A stretch of DNA of 64,000 bases from Mediterraneibacter massiliensis (GCF_001487105.1 NZ_LN913001.1:1317614-1381613), one strand, 5' to 3'; shown: positions 44,717 to 52,279, numbered from the stretch's first letter. The notes: generated by a model not told the origin, from the letters alone. Made by a program: numbers and translations.

Positions 44717-45064
44717 ACGGAAAAGAAAACACATATCTATATTTTGGATAAAGACAAAGTGTGGATGAAAGTGTGGACGGAAGATATTTATTACATTCAA
44801 ACGCTTAAGTCCACGCATTATTGTGAAGTTATCACCAAAACTGGGAAAGGAAAGCTCAGAGCCGACATCACACCGCTGCAGAAAGAATTGTCAGATGAAT
44901 TTTTTAAGACAAGAGCCTCTACATTGGCAAATCTAGACCTGATCTGCAAGATCGATACGAAGAAACGTCTCTTATATTTTGAGGAAGAAATCTGCTGCAC
45001 TTATACAGAACGAGTAGCGAAAGAACTTAAACAGAGACTAAAGCTTCGCAGCTATAGAAAATAA
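44717..45064 (+). CDS. LytTR-domain DNA-binding regulator, stand-alone, apparent ACG start
   Basis: About 115 aa, only a LytTR domain: IYILDKDKVWMKVWTEDIYYIQTL, THYCEVITKTGKGKLRADITPL, FFKTRASTLANLDLICKID and YTERVAKELKQRL. LytTR proteins bind imperfect direct repeats upstream of target genes. No ATG exists in frame. The ribosome-binding site GGGAGG (44703-44708) is 8 bp from an ACG at 44717, which gives the natural N-terminus (x-EKKTHIYIL). The first accepted start codon, TTG at 44744, would cut off the first beta strand and has no good RBS. ACG may be a weak non-canonical start or a mutated ATG. It is followed 9 bp later by an XRE gene. Confidence 0.75.
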   Translation, partial: TEKKTHIYILDKDKVWMKVWTEDIYYIQTLKSTHYCEVITKTGKGKLRADITPLQKELSDEFFKTRASTLANLDLICKIDTKKRLLYFEEEICCTYTERVAKELKQRLKLRSYRK

Positions 45065-45073
45065 GGTGCGGCC

Positions 45074-45295
45074 GTGCAGAATATATTTGCGGAAAGGCTG
45101 AAAATGCTGAGGCTTGAATATGGGATTTCCCAGAGTATGTTGGCAGATTGTATTGGCGTAACCAGACAGGCTATCGGTAATTATGAGAATGGAAAGCGAG
45201 AATGTGGGTTTGACATACTTATGATGCTGGCAGAAATGTTTGGCGTGACAACGGATTTTCTGATTGGTTATTCAGATAAGAGAAAGGATGAGTAA
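45074..45295 (+). CDS. Small XRE-family helix-turn-helix regulator
   Basis: 73 aa, essentially one HTH_3 domain: RLKMLRLEYGISQSMLADCIGVTRQAIGNYENG is cut here to its key parts, GISQSMLADCIGVTRQAIG (helices 2-3) and NYENGKRECGFDILMMLAEMF. It ends with DFLIGYSDKRKDE, the usual tail of this group. The start is GTG at 45074 after AAGGTGCGGCC. Probably transcribed with the LytTR gene. Targets unknown. Confidence 0.88.
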   Translation: MQNIFAERLKMLRLEYGISQSMLADCIGVTRQAIGNYENGKRECGFDILMMLAEMFGVTTDFLIGYSDKRKDE

Positions 45296-45303
45296 AATAT
45301 TTG

Positions 45304-45340
45304 ATCATTGCCGCCTCCTTGAGCTGGGGGCGGCAATGAT
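45304..45340. terminator. Hairpin between convergent genes (bidirectional terminator candidate)
   Basis: A perfect 12-bp stem (ATCATTGCCGCC at 45304-45315 with its complement at 45329-45340) and 13-nt loop lies between the XRE gene and the convergent cotJC. T-tracts are poor on both sides (best on the minus strand, ATATTTTACT). Confidence 0.6.
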
Positions 45341-45356
45341 TAGTTGTAGGACTACC

Positions 45357-45974
45357 TTATCTGCATCCGCAGTTCTGCCGTGTATCGAATTCGGGGTTAA
45401 TAGCATAGAAATTTTTACTGTCTAGATTTTCCTGTACAATCCGCAGGCTTTCCCCAAAACGTTGATAATGCACGATCTCGCGTTCACGTAGAAAACGGAT
45501 AGGATCACATATTTCCGGATCTTTTACGAGCCTTAGTATATTGTCATATGTTGTACGGGCTTTTTGCTCTGCTGCCATATCCTCATGCAGATCTGTGATG
45601 GGATCCCCTTTGGACTGAAAATACGTGGCAGTCCATGGAGCACCGCTTGCGGCCTGCGGCCAGAGAGCAAGTGTGTGATCGACATAATAGGCACTAAAAC
45701 CGGATTTTTCGATTTCTTCAGGTGTCAGATCTTTTGTAAGTTGATAGACGATCGCACAGATCATTTCCATGTGGGCCAGTTCTTCTGTACCGATATCCGT
45801 CAGTACTCCGGTCACTTCCTTATATGGCATGGTATAACGTTGTGATAGATAGCGCATAGATGCGGCCAACTCACCGTCTGGTCCGCCGAACTGGGAGATG
45901 ATGATCTGGGCGATTTTGGGATTGGTCTGGGTGATTTTTACAGGATATTGCAATCTTTTTTCATAATTCCACAT
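45357..45974 (-). CDS. cotJC: Spore coat protein CotJC (manganese-catalase-like)
   Basis: 205 aa. A ferritin-like di-manganese catalase fold is indicated by KIAQIIISQFGGPDGELAAS, IGTEELAHMEMICAIVYQL, DLHEDMAAEQKARTTYDNIL and FLREREIVHYQRFGE, which supply the Glu/His metal ligands. The ATG at 45974 after GGAGGATGCTAAT gives MWNYEKRLQYPV, the known CotJC start; the frame opens further upstream inside cotJB. Made in the mother cell during sporulation in known species. One base separates it from cotJB. Confidence 0.95.
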   Translation of the reverse strand: MWNYEKRLQYPVKITQTNPKIAQIIISQFGGPDGELAASMRYLSQRYTMPYKEVTGVLTDIGTEELAHMEMICAIVYQLTKDLTPEEIEKSGFSAYYVDHTLALWPQAASGAPWTATYFQSKGDPITDLHEDMAAEQKARTTYDNILRLVKDPEICDPIRFLREREIVHYQRFGESLRIVQENLDSKNFYAINPEFDTRQNCGCR

Positions 45975-45975
45975 A

Positions 45976-46245
45976 TTAGCATCCTCCTTCCTGCCATGGC
46001 CAAGGTTCATTTGTCCAGTTCCATCTGTCTGTACAGGAAACACCGGCTGTATCGACAGTCAATGGTCCATAGTGTGAAGCATATTCCTTTAGTGCCTGGC
46101 TGCGCTGACGACTGTATTCCTGAAAATAGGAAAGCGCCTCCTCGTCACATGGATGGGTATCCAGGTAGAGCTTTACATCATCTACCGCAAAACTGACCTG
46201 ATTGATATGGTTAAGAAGTTCATTTCTTCCAGGTTGACTGCTCAT
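45976..46245 (-). CDS. cotJB: Spore coat protein CotJB
   Basis: 89 aa. LLNHINQVSFAVDDVKLYLD and DTHPCDEEALSYFQEYSRQR are the CotJB family signature, and the end WTNEPWPWQEGGC is typical. The ATG at 46245 is preferred over that at 46254 because AGGAGG lies 9 bp before it, while it abuts the upstream one. It overlaps the cotJA stop (ATGA). Inner spore-coat component needed with CotJA and CotJC. Confidence 0.93.
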   Translation of the reverse strand: MSSQPGRNELLNHINQVSFAVDDVKLYLDTHPCDEEALSYFQEYSRQRSQALKEYASHYGPLTVDTAGVSCTDRWNWTNEPWPWQEGGC

Positions 46246-46550
46246 CGGCTGCATCCTCCTTTTCCATGGAATGGTTTATCAAGCTCCTGAAAAATAGTTC
46301 CCTGCTCAAAGGCTTTGCAGGTATCATAGATATTCTGCCATTTTTGCCAGGGGACATATGCCATAGCAAGAGGCATTGTATCTGCGTGACCGACAGAATG
46401 GCCGGGGCAATGTGAAGAAAAACGACTGTTCTGCGCAGTGTGATTTACGGGTTCGGGGACGGGGCGGAAACCGTTATTTTGATTCTGCATATACGGGCTG
46501 CGCATGGAAGGCTGCCGTCCATAACGCATATTGTTTTGACAATTCGCCAT
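46242..46550 (-). CDS. cotJA: Spore coat-associated protein CotJA
   Basis: 102 aa. The C-terminal half carries the CotJA domain: PLAMAYVPWQKWQNIYD and AFEQGTIFQELDKPF. The N-terminal half is Asn/Gln/Pro/Arg-rich. The ATG at 46550 (MANCQNNMRYG) follows AAGGAGC; further in-frame codons upstream overlap the promoter region. First gene of cotJABC. A CATACTAT (minus strand, 46594-46587) sits about 40 bp upstream and is near the sigma-E -10 consensus CATACAnT. Confidence 0.92.
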   Translation of the reverse strand: MANCQNNMRYGRQPSMRSPYMQNQNNGFRPVPEPVNHTAQNSRFSSHCPGHSVGHADTMPLAMAYVPWQKWQNIYDTCKAFEQGTIFQELDKPFHGKGGCSR

Positions 46551-46586
46551 TTGCGTGTGCTCCTTTTCTAAAAATTTTACAGTACT

Positions 46587-46594
46587 ATAGTATG
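46587..46594 (-). promoter_or_regulatory. Possible sigma-E -10 element of cotJABC
   Basis: CATACTAT on the minus strand differs from the sigma-E -10 consensus at one position. No convincing -35 was found about 14-15 bp upstream, so this is weak. Confidence 0.35.
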
Positions 46595-46618
46595 GCGGCA
46601 AAGAAAAAAAGGTTCCGC

Positions 46619-46647
46619 TTTACTTTTTGGAAAAAGTCGTATATAAT
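46619..46647 (+). promoter_or_regulatory. tRNA-Pro promoter
   Basis: TTTACT (46619-46624), 17-bp spacer, perfect TATAAT (46642-46647), 11 bp before the mature tRNA 5' end. Confidence 0.75.
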
Positions 46648-46658
46648 AAATAAGTCGC

Positions 46659-46733
46659 CGGGGTGTGGCTCAGTTTGGTTAGAGCGCACGGCTGGGGGCC
46701 GTGAGGTCGCAGGTTCGAATCCTGTCACCCCGA
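46659..46733 (+). tRNA. tRNA-Pro (anticodon GGG)
   Basis: A full cloverleaf fits: acceptor CGGGGTG/CACCCCG, D stem GCTC/GAGC, anticodon stem CACGG/CCGTG with loop CTGGGGG (T33, GGG anticodon), variable AGGTC, T stem GCAGG/CCTGT with TTCGAAT. 75 nt including the discriminator A. CCA is not encoded. Confidence 0.96.
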
Positions 46734-46740
46734 TAAAGAG

Positions 46741-46773
46741 AGCTGCGCATCTGTCGGATGAGCGGCTTTTTTA
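46741..46773 (+). terminator. Intrinsic terminator after tRNA-Pro
   Basis: AGCTGCGCATC pairs with GATGAGCGGCT (one mismatch, one wobble), followed directly by six T residues. Confidence 0.8.
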
Positions 46774-46782
46774 TATTCTTTG

Positions 46783-46811
46783 TTGTCTTTGCGTATAAAA
46801 GAGGCTATAAT
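46783..46811 (+). promoter_or_regulatory. asnB promoter
   Basis: TTGTCT (46783-46788), 17-bp spacer, perfect TATAAT (46806-46811), 52 bp before the asnB start. It has the same -35/-10 pair as the promoter at 37302. Confidence 0.75.
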
Positions 46812-46863
46812 AATTAAGATTATAAGGAAAACATGTTGGCGAGATTATAAGGAGGCAGAGCAG

Positions 46864-48744
46864 ATGTGTGGTTTTGTGGGCTTTGTTGGCGAAGCGGAAA
46901 ATAGAGAACAAGTATTGACAGACATGATGAATACGATTATACACAGAGGCCCGGATAGTGAGGGGAAATATGTGGACGCGGATGCGGCGCTTGGGTTTCG
47001 CAGACTGAGTATCATCGATCTGTCCGCTGTGGGAGATCAGCCGCTGTACAATGAAGATAAAAGTATGGTTTTGGTATTTAACGGAGAGATATACAATTAT
47101 CAGGAATTAAGAAAAGAGTTGGAAGAAGCAGGACATGTGTTTGTGTCAAATACAGATTCAGAGACATTGATCCACGGATATGAAGAATGGGGCGAACATC
47201 TCGTGGATAGGCTAAGAGGTATGTATGCGTTCGCAGTGTGGGATACAAAGGCAAAAAGATTATTTGTGGCGAGAGATATTTTTGGGATCAAGCCTCTGTA
47301 CTATGCGCAGATGAATGGGACGCTTTTGTTTGGTTCAGAGATCAAGTCTTTTATGGAGCATCCTAAGTTTGACAAGGTGTTTAATGAAGAGGCACTTGGC
47401 AACTATTTATCTTTTCAGTTCGTTCCTACGAATGAAACCTTTTTTAAAGGAGTGTTCTGTCTGCAGCCGGGGCATTATTTGACTTATGAAAATGGAGAGA
47501 TGCGTATTGTGAGGTATTTTGAACCGCATTTTACAGGAGACTGCAAAAAATCCTTTGAAGAAGTCGTGGATGAAGTAGAAAAAGTGATGAAGGAATCAGT
47601 AGAAAAGCATAAGATCAGTGATGTGGAAGTCGCCTCTTATCTTTCCAGCGGTGTGGATTCCAGCTATCTGACTTATCTAGGACAGGTGGATCATACATTT
47701 ACTGTGGGATTCGATGAGGGAAAATACAGTGAGATACAAGATGCAAAGGAGTTTGCGGAGAGTATCCATATGAAAAATGACGCAAAGGTCATAAGTCCGG
47801 AGGAATACTGGGATAGGCTCTCAGATATTCAGTATTATATGGATGAACCTGTGGCAGATCCGGCGGCAATTGCCTTGTATTTCTTGAGTGAAGAGGCGGC
47901 AAAGAAAGTAAAAGTTGTTCTTTCTGGAGAAGGGTCGGACGAGTTGTTTGGCGGCTACAATATTTACTGTGAACCTTTGGAACATACCGGATTTAATAAA
48001 ATTCCATTTGTGCTGCGCCGTCTGCTTGGAAAATTTGCGGAGTACTGCCTGCCAAGAGGCATGAAAGGGAGAGGCTTCTTGATCAGACATGGCAAAACGT
48101 TGGAGGAGCGGTATTTTGCCAATGCGACCAATATTTTTACGGAGAGAGAAGCAAATAAGATCTTGAAAAAGGGTTGTGAACCCGGAATCATGAAGGTGAC
48201 TCGCCCGCTCTATGAACGGGTAAAGGATAAGGATGCTGTCACAAAGATGCAGTATGTAGATATGCATCTTTGGCTGGTACATGATATTCTTATGAAGGGA
48301 GATAAGATGGGGATGGCGAATTCCCTAGAAGTAAGAGTACCGTTTCTGGACAAAAAGGTCCTGGAATTGGCAGAGACACTTCCTTTGGAATATAAAGTGA
48401 GGGCGCCTAAGACAAAAGTAGCCTTAAGAGGCGCGGCAGAGAAAGTGATCAGAAGTAAAACGGCAGAGAAGAAAAAGCTTGGTTTTCCGATCCCGATCCG
48501 TGTCTGGTTGAAAGAAGATACTTATTATGAGCGGGTAAAAGATATGTTTACGTCAGAGGCGGCAAAAAAGTTTTTCCATACAGAGCTGCTTGTAAAAATG
48601 CTGGATGATCATAAAAATGGAAAACATGTAAATGAGAAAACAGACAACAGCAGAAAAATCTGGACGGTATATATTTTCCTTGTATGGTACGACAGATTTT
48701 TCGGGCATGGAAAGCCGGTACATCCGGAAATGAATGTTAGATAA
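46864..48744 (+). CDS. asnB: Asparagine synthetase (glutamine-hydrolyzing)
   Basis: 626 aa. The ATG at 46864 after AAGGAGG gives MCGFVGFVGE, with the glutaminase nucleophile Cys at residue 2. Class II amidotransferase domain: HRGPDSEGKY, FRRLSIIDLS, FNGEIYNYQELR. Synthetase domain: ASYLSSGVDSSYLT (PPi loop), LSGEGSDELFGGY and NSLEVRVPFLDKKVLELA. It makes Asn from Asp using Gln and ATP. AsnB-like proteins can also amidate cell-wall precursors, but nothing here requires that. It overlaps the upstream open region of the SEDS gene. Confidence 0.95.
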   Translation: MCGFVGFVGEAENREQVLTDMMNTIIHRGPDSEGKYVDADAALGFRRLSIIDLSAVGDQPLYNEDKSMVLVFNGEIYNYQELRKELEEAGHVFVSNTDSETLIHGYEEWGEHLVDRLRGMYAFAVWDTKAKRLFVARDIFGIKPLYYAQMNGTLLFGSEIKSFMEHPKFDKVFNEEALGNYLSFQFVPTNETFFKGVFCLQPGHYLTYENGEMRIVRYFEPHFTGDCKKSFEEVVDEVEKVMKESVEKHKISDVEVASYLSSGVDSSYLTYLGQVDHTFTVGFDEGKYSEIQDAKEFAESIHMKNDAKVISPEEYWDRLSDIQYYMDEPVADPAAIALYFLSEEAAKKVKVVLSGEGSDELFGGYNIYCEPLEHTGFNKIPFVLRRLLGKFAEYCLPRGMKGRGFLIRHGKTLEERYFANATNIFTEREANKILKKGCEPGIMKVTRPLYERVKDKDAVTKMQYVDMHLWLVHDILMKGDKMGMANSLEVRVPFLDKKVLELAETLPLEYKVRAPKTKVALRGAAEKVIRSKTAEKKKLGFPIPIRVWLKEDTYYERVKDMFTSEAAKKFFHTELLVKMLDDHKNGKHVNEKTDNSRKIWTVYIFLVWYDRFFGHGKPVHPEMNVR

Positions 48745-48757
48745 TTGGGGAGATTCT

Positions 48758-50200
48758 ATGAGAAGCAGAACTGTACAGCCAGTAAAACGGCGGGGACAGA
48801 GTAAAGATAAGCGGGAAAAGAAGACACTGGGGGATACACAGCCTTTGCGCGCTGTTTCCTATACACAGTCGGTGCGCCGCGTATCCACAGATACACAGCC
48901 GATGCGCCATGTATCTTCATATAAACAGTCTTTGGGAAGTGTCGGCAGACAGACGGTATCCAGACGCATGCGGGAAGTTTCAGTCCCAAAGCCGGAGGTA
49001 CATCGAGAAAAAAGAGTCAAAAAGAAACAGAGTAGTCTGGCGGGAACCGTATTTAGGAGAAAAATTAAAGATACCAATGCGGTGCAGTATTTTGATTATG
49101 ATCTCCTTTTGGCAATCGTATTTCTTATGTGTTTTGGCCTGGTGATGCTTTACAGCACCAGTGCATACAGTGCACAGGCTGATTTTGGAAATGATATGTA
49201 TTATTTTTCCAAACAGGCATTTATCGGTGTAGTCAGTTTTGTGTGGATGTTGTTTGTGTCCAGGATCGACTACCATTTTTATGGAGCTTTTTCTTTTGAA
49301 ATCTATATATTTGCCATGGTGTTGATGGCGTTGGTGCAGACGCCGCTTGGCGTGACGATTTATGGTGCGAGACGTTGGATACAGCTTCCGGGGAATATGA
49401 CGCTGCAGCCTTCGGAGATCACAAAAATAGCAGTGATCTTGTTTATCTCATATGAACTGTGCAGGCTTGGAAAGAGGATCCGTACCGGCGCGGGAATGCT
49501 GCGTGTCTTTGCTTTTGGAGCGGTGGCTGCAGGTGGGGTCATGTTTTTGACGGATAATCTAAGTACGGCGATTATTGTAATGGCGATTTCCTGTATTTTG
49601 ATTTTTATCGCACATCCCAGGACAAAGCCATTTATAGCATTTGCAGCGGTTTTTGCGGCGATCGTTTCTGTTGCGGTCATGGTGATGTCTGTGACGTTGG
49701 TGAACAGTGAGAATTTCCGTCTGCGCCGTGTCCTGACTTGGCTGGATCCGGAGAATCATACAGATACAGGCGGTTTTCAGGTTATGCAGGGATTATATGC
49801 GATCGGTTCGGGCGGCTTCTTCGGCAAAGGGCTGGGTAACAGTACGCAGAAGCTCGGTGTCATTCCGGAGGCACAGAATGATATGATACTGACAGTGATC
49901 TGTGAGGAACTGGGGGTATTAGGCGCGATCGTCATTCTTCTTTTATTTGCGTTTCTGCTGTATCGTCTGATGTTTATTGCACGAAATGCTCCAGATTTAT
50001 ATGGCGCTCTGATCGCCAGCGGGATATTTGTACATATTGCGCTTCAGGTGATCTTAAATATCGCGGTCGTCACGAATCTGATTCCTACAACAGGCATCAC
50101 GCTGCCGTTTATAAGTTATGGGGGAACATCTATATTGTTCTTGATGTCAGAGATGGGGATTGCTCTTGGAATATCCAGGAGAATTAAACTAGAAGATTAA
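48758..50200 (+). CDS. FtsW/RodA/SpoVE-family SEDS glycosyltransferase with repetitive basic N-terminus
   Basis: 480 aa. The ATG at 48758 follows TTGGGGAG. Residues 1-100 are unusual: very basic, Ser/Thr/Gln-rich, with repeated TQPLRAVS/TQPMRHVS-like units. The SEDS core then has ten helices with LVMLYSTSAYSAQ, ARRWIQLPGNMTLQPSEITK, QGLYAIGSGGFFGKGLGNS, PEAQNDMILTVICEELG and TGITLPFISYGGTS. SEDS proteins polymerise lipid II with a class B PBP partner. The mur cluster has its own SEDS gene at 60082, so this one may be the RodA or SpoVE member. Confidence 0.93.
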   Translation: MRSRTVQPVKRRGQSKDKREKKTLGDTQPLRAVSYTQSVRRVSTDTQPMRHVSSYKQSLGSVGRQTVSRRMREVSVPKPEVHREKRVKKKQSSLAGTVFRRKIKDTNAVQYFDYDLLLAIVFLMCFGLVMLYSTSAYSAQADFGNDMYYFSKQAFIGVVSFVWMLFVSRIDYHFYGAFSFEIYIFAMVLMALVQTPLGVTIYGARRWIQLPGNMTLQPSEITKIAVILFISYELCRLGKRIRTGAGMLRVFAFGAVAAGGVMFLTDNLSTAIIVMAISCILIFIAHPRTKPFIAFAAVFAAIVSVAVMVMSVTLVNSENFRLRRVLTWLDPENHTDTGGFQVMQGLYAIGSGGFFGKGLGNSTQKLGVIPEAQNDMILTVICEELGVLGAIVILLLFAFLLYRLMFIARNAPDLYGALIASGIFVHIALQVILNIAVVTNLIPTTGITLPFISYGGTSILFLMSEMGIALGISRRIKLED

Positions 50201-50247
50201 AAAAGCTCTTTTCATTGTATAAAAAGTGTGTTATATTGATATGGAAT

Positions 50248-50270
50248 TATGTAGTAATCGAAACTACATA
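50248..50270. promoter_or_regulatory. Inverted repeat upstream of degV-like gene
   Basis: TATGTAGT-AATCGAA-ACTACATA is a perfect 8-bp inverted repeat with a 7-nt centre. It lies about 10 bp downstream of a TTTTCA-N17-TATATT promoter-like pair and 45 bp before the ATG, so it could be an operator. Confidence 0.5.
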
Positions 50271-50314
50271 TAATAGAAATATACTACGCGCAACACGGTG
50301 CGGGAGGGTTAAAG

Positions 50315-51154
50315 ATGGAATATAAAATTATAGTAGACAGCTGCGGTGAACTTACAGATGAGATGAAAATGAGCGGGATTTATGAAACAGCCTCGTTGAG
50401 TATGCAGGTGGGGGATGCACATATTATAGATGACGAGACGTTTGATCAGGCCGATTTTTTGAGAAAAGTGGCGCAAAGTCCGGAATGTCCTAAGTCATCC
50501 TGCCCTTCTCCTGAGAGATATATGGCAGGGTATGAAGGAGAAACGAAGAGAGTGTATGTGGTGACTCTCTCGTCTGAATTAAGCGGTTCTTATAATAGTG
50601 CAGAATTAGGAAAAAGACTTTATATGGAAGGAAATGAGGAGAAACAGATCCATGTGTTTAATTCTAGGTCGGCTTCCGTTGGAGAGACTTTGATCGCTAT
50701 GAAGATCCGAGAATGTGAAGAACAGGGCATGGAGTTTGAAGAAGTCGTCAGAACAGTGGAGAACTACATTGCAGGTCAGCATACGTATTTTGTTTTGGAA
50801 AATTTAGAAACACTGCGCAAAAATGGACGGCTGACAGGGATCAAGGCGATCGTGGCAAGCGCCTTAAATATCAAACCAGTCATGGGCGCTACACCAGAGG
50901 GGACGATCTGCCAATTAGGACAGGCGAGAGGAATAAAGCGCGCCTTGGCAAAAATGGCAGAACAGATTGCAAAAGAATGTGCAGACTCGAAAAATAAGAT
51001 ATTGGGGATCGCCCACTGCAATTGTCCAAGCAGAGCGGAAGAAGTAAAAAATATGCTTTTGGAAAAGATAGAAGTAAGATCCAGTTTTATTGTGGATACA
51101 GCGGGGATCAGTACGATGTACGCCAATGACGGAGGTGTGATCGTTGTCCTGTGA
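50315..51154 (+). CDS. DegV family fatty-acid-binding protein
   Basis: 279 aa, standard length. KIIVDSCGELTDEM at the N-terminus, SCPSPERYMAGYE, VVTLSSELSGSYNSAEL (Ser that contacts the acyl carboxylate), LENLETLRKNGRLTGIKAIV, LNIKPVMGATPEGTI and late DTAGISTMYANDGGVIVVL. FakB/DegV proteins present fatty acids to the kinase FakA for phospholipid synthesis; not all DegV proteins do this. Monocistronic by spacing. RBS GGGAGGGTTAAAG. Confidence 0.92.
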   Translation: MEYKIIVDSCGELTDEMKMSGIYETASLSMQVGDAHIIDDETFDQADFLRKVAQSPECPKSSCPSPERYMAGYEGETKRVYVVTLSSELSGSYNSAELGKRLYMEGNEEKQIHVFNSRSASVGETLIAMKIRECEEQGMEFEEVVRTVENYIAGQHTYFVLENLETLRKNGRLTGIKAIVASALNIKPVMGATPEGTICQLGQARGIKRALAKMAEQIAKECADSKNKILGIAHCNCPSRAEEVKNMLLEKIEVRSSFIVDTAGISTMYANDGGVIVVL

Positions 51155-51206
51155 TCAGAAGTGGAGTCTGGCTGCAATATAATAGAACTGCAGAATGCCC
51201 TCTTAC

Positions 51207-51236
51207 TTGTCAAACAGTGGGGAAGTGTGGTAAACT
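51207..51236 (+). promoter_or_regulatory. Promoter of the small membrane protein gene, with two MraZ-like TGG boxes
   Basis: TTGTCA (51207-51212), 18-bp spacer, TAAACT (51231-51236). Inside the spacer two TGG triplets (51218-51220 and 51228-51230) are exactly 10 bp apart, as in the mraZ operator 500 bp downstream. Two repeats could be chance. Confidence 0.45.
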
Positions 51237-51272
51237 AACTAAAGAATCTAGCGACGAAGGAGTAAACAAGAA

Positions 51273-51527
51273 ATGAGCCAGGAGAAGGTAGAGCGTTATA
51301 AGCAGGAGAAGGCAAACAGAAAAAAGATCATGAAGAAGCAGAGAATGATGAGGGTCGTGCGCAAGACAGTTCTTTCTTTGGCGGCGCTTGCTCTGGTAGC
51401 ATGGATAGGTTATTCTGCTTATGACATATATGATTCTAATAAAGAGAGAACAGTGGCACAGATCAATTACGATGCGCTCAATACATATTTGAGCGGGCTT
51501 GCAGAGACAGAAAGTACAGCTGAATAG
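51273..51527 (+). CDS. Small single-pass membrane protein, unknown function
   Basis: 84 aa. A very basic cytoplasmic start (residues 1-32: repeated K/R with KKIMKKQRMMRVVRK), one membrane helix at about 33-51, and an external tail with YDIYDSNKERTVAQINYDALNTYL ending in Thr/Glu/Ser, only partly cited here as key residues. The shape is like small division-associated membrane proteins, but there is no recognised domain. The start follows GAAGGAGTAAACAAGAA. Its place just before mraZ and the shared TGG boxes suggest a link to the division cluster. Confidence 0.7.
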   Translation: MSQEKVERYKQEKANRKKIMKKQRMMRVVRKTVLSLAALALVAWIGYSAYDIYDSNKERTVAQINYDALNTYLSGLAETESTAE

Positions 51528-51569
51528 AAAATGAGAAAAATATTCTAAGAATCAAATGTGATTAAGGAA

Positions 51570-51619
51570 TATACAAGATATGGGATGCATGAAATTTCAT
51601 GCATCCCATATCTTGTATA
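51570..51619. repeat. 50-bp perfect palindrome
   Basis: Two 25-bp arms meet at 51594/51595 with no loop and every base pairs (arm begins TATACAAGATATGGGATGCA). It lies between the small membrane gene and the mraZ promoter. No proper T-tract follows on either strand, so it is not a standard terminator. It could form a cruciform, an RNA hairpin that stops read-through, or an RNase III target. Confidence 0.95.
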
Positions 51620-51699
51620 AAGAGAAAATAAAAAAATTTTTAGGATATTTTTTTATTGCTTTTTTTCGAGGGAAGAAACAAAAAAATCACAAAAAGGGG

Positions 51700-51728
51700 T
51701 TGAAAAAGGGAGGAGCGTGGTTTACAAT
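51700..51728 (+). promoter_or_regulatory. mraZ (dcw cluster) promoter
   Basis: TTGAAA (51700-51705), 17-bp spacer, TACAAT (51723-51728), 83 bp before the mraZ start. The -10 element is covered by the TGG box array. Confidence 0.8.
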
Positions 51729-51770
51729 GGAGTCAAGTGGTGAGAAGTGGTAGACAGTGGTACAAAGTGG
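51717..51770 (+). promoter_or_regulatory. MraZ operator: six TGG boxes at exact 10-bp period
   Basis: TGG occurs at 51718, 51728, 51738, 51748, 51758 and 51768, once per DNA turn, mostly in the context AGTGG. MraZ is known to bind direct repeats of TGGGN-type boxes spaced 10 bp apart in front of its own gene, using its ring of AbrB-like heads. The array overlaps the -10 and runs into the transcribed leader, which fits autorepression of the whole cluster. Confidence 0.85.
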
Positions 51771-51810
51771 GGAGCAATGTGGAGGCTCACTTTAAGAGAA
51801 AGGGTTCCAG

Positions 51811-52248
51811 ATGTTATTAGGGGAGTTTAATCATAGCATTGATGAAAAAGGCCGATTGATCATCCCAGCCAAATTGCGGGACGATCTGGGGGAGAGTTTC
51901 GTGATATGTAATGGCTTGGAAGGCTGTCTCTTTGTCTACTCACAGGAAGAATGGAACAAATTTGTTGCTGAATTGGAAACCTTGCCACGTATGAATAAAG
52001 ATGCCAGAATCTTTAAGCGCTACTTTTTCGGAAGTGCCTCAGAGGGCAGTTTTGATAAGCAGGGGAGAGTGCTGGTACCACCATCTTTAAGAAAAGCTGC
52101 ACACCTGGAAAAAGACGTAGTCTTAGTGGGAGTTCAGGACCGCGTGGAGATCTGGGACAGAGCACTTTGGGAAGAAAGAAGCCAAGTCAGTGAAGAAGAT
52201 TTGGATGCGATCGCAGAACGTATGGAAGCGATCGGAATCCGCATTTGA
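51811..52248 (+). CDS. mraZ: Transcriptional regulator MraZ
   Basis: 145 aa with two SpoVT/AbrB-like domains, each with the DxKGR-type motif: NHSIDEKGRLIIPAKLRD (residues 7-24) and EGSFDKQGRVLVPPSLRK (about 77-94). It forms ring-shaped oligomers that bind TGG-box repeats in its own promoter. It heads the division/cell-wall cluster and is followed 31 bp later by rsmH. GAGAAAGGGTTCCAG precedes the ATG. Confidence 0.97.
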   Translation: MLLGEFNHSIDEKGRLIIPAKLRDDLGESFVICNGLEGCLFVYSQEEWNKFVAELETLPRMNKDARIFKRYFFGSASEGSFDKQGRVLVPPSLRKAAHLEKDVVLVGVQDRVEIWDRALWEERSQVSEEDLDAIAERMEAIGIRI

Positions 52249-52279
52249 TCGGAAGCAGTAAACAAGGTGGGAGAAAAAT

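Noticed and set aside
51717..51782. CRISPR-like short repeats
   Set aside because: The repeats are 3-5 bp at a 10-bp period next to mraZ, which fits an operator array; there are no spacers or cas genes.
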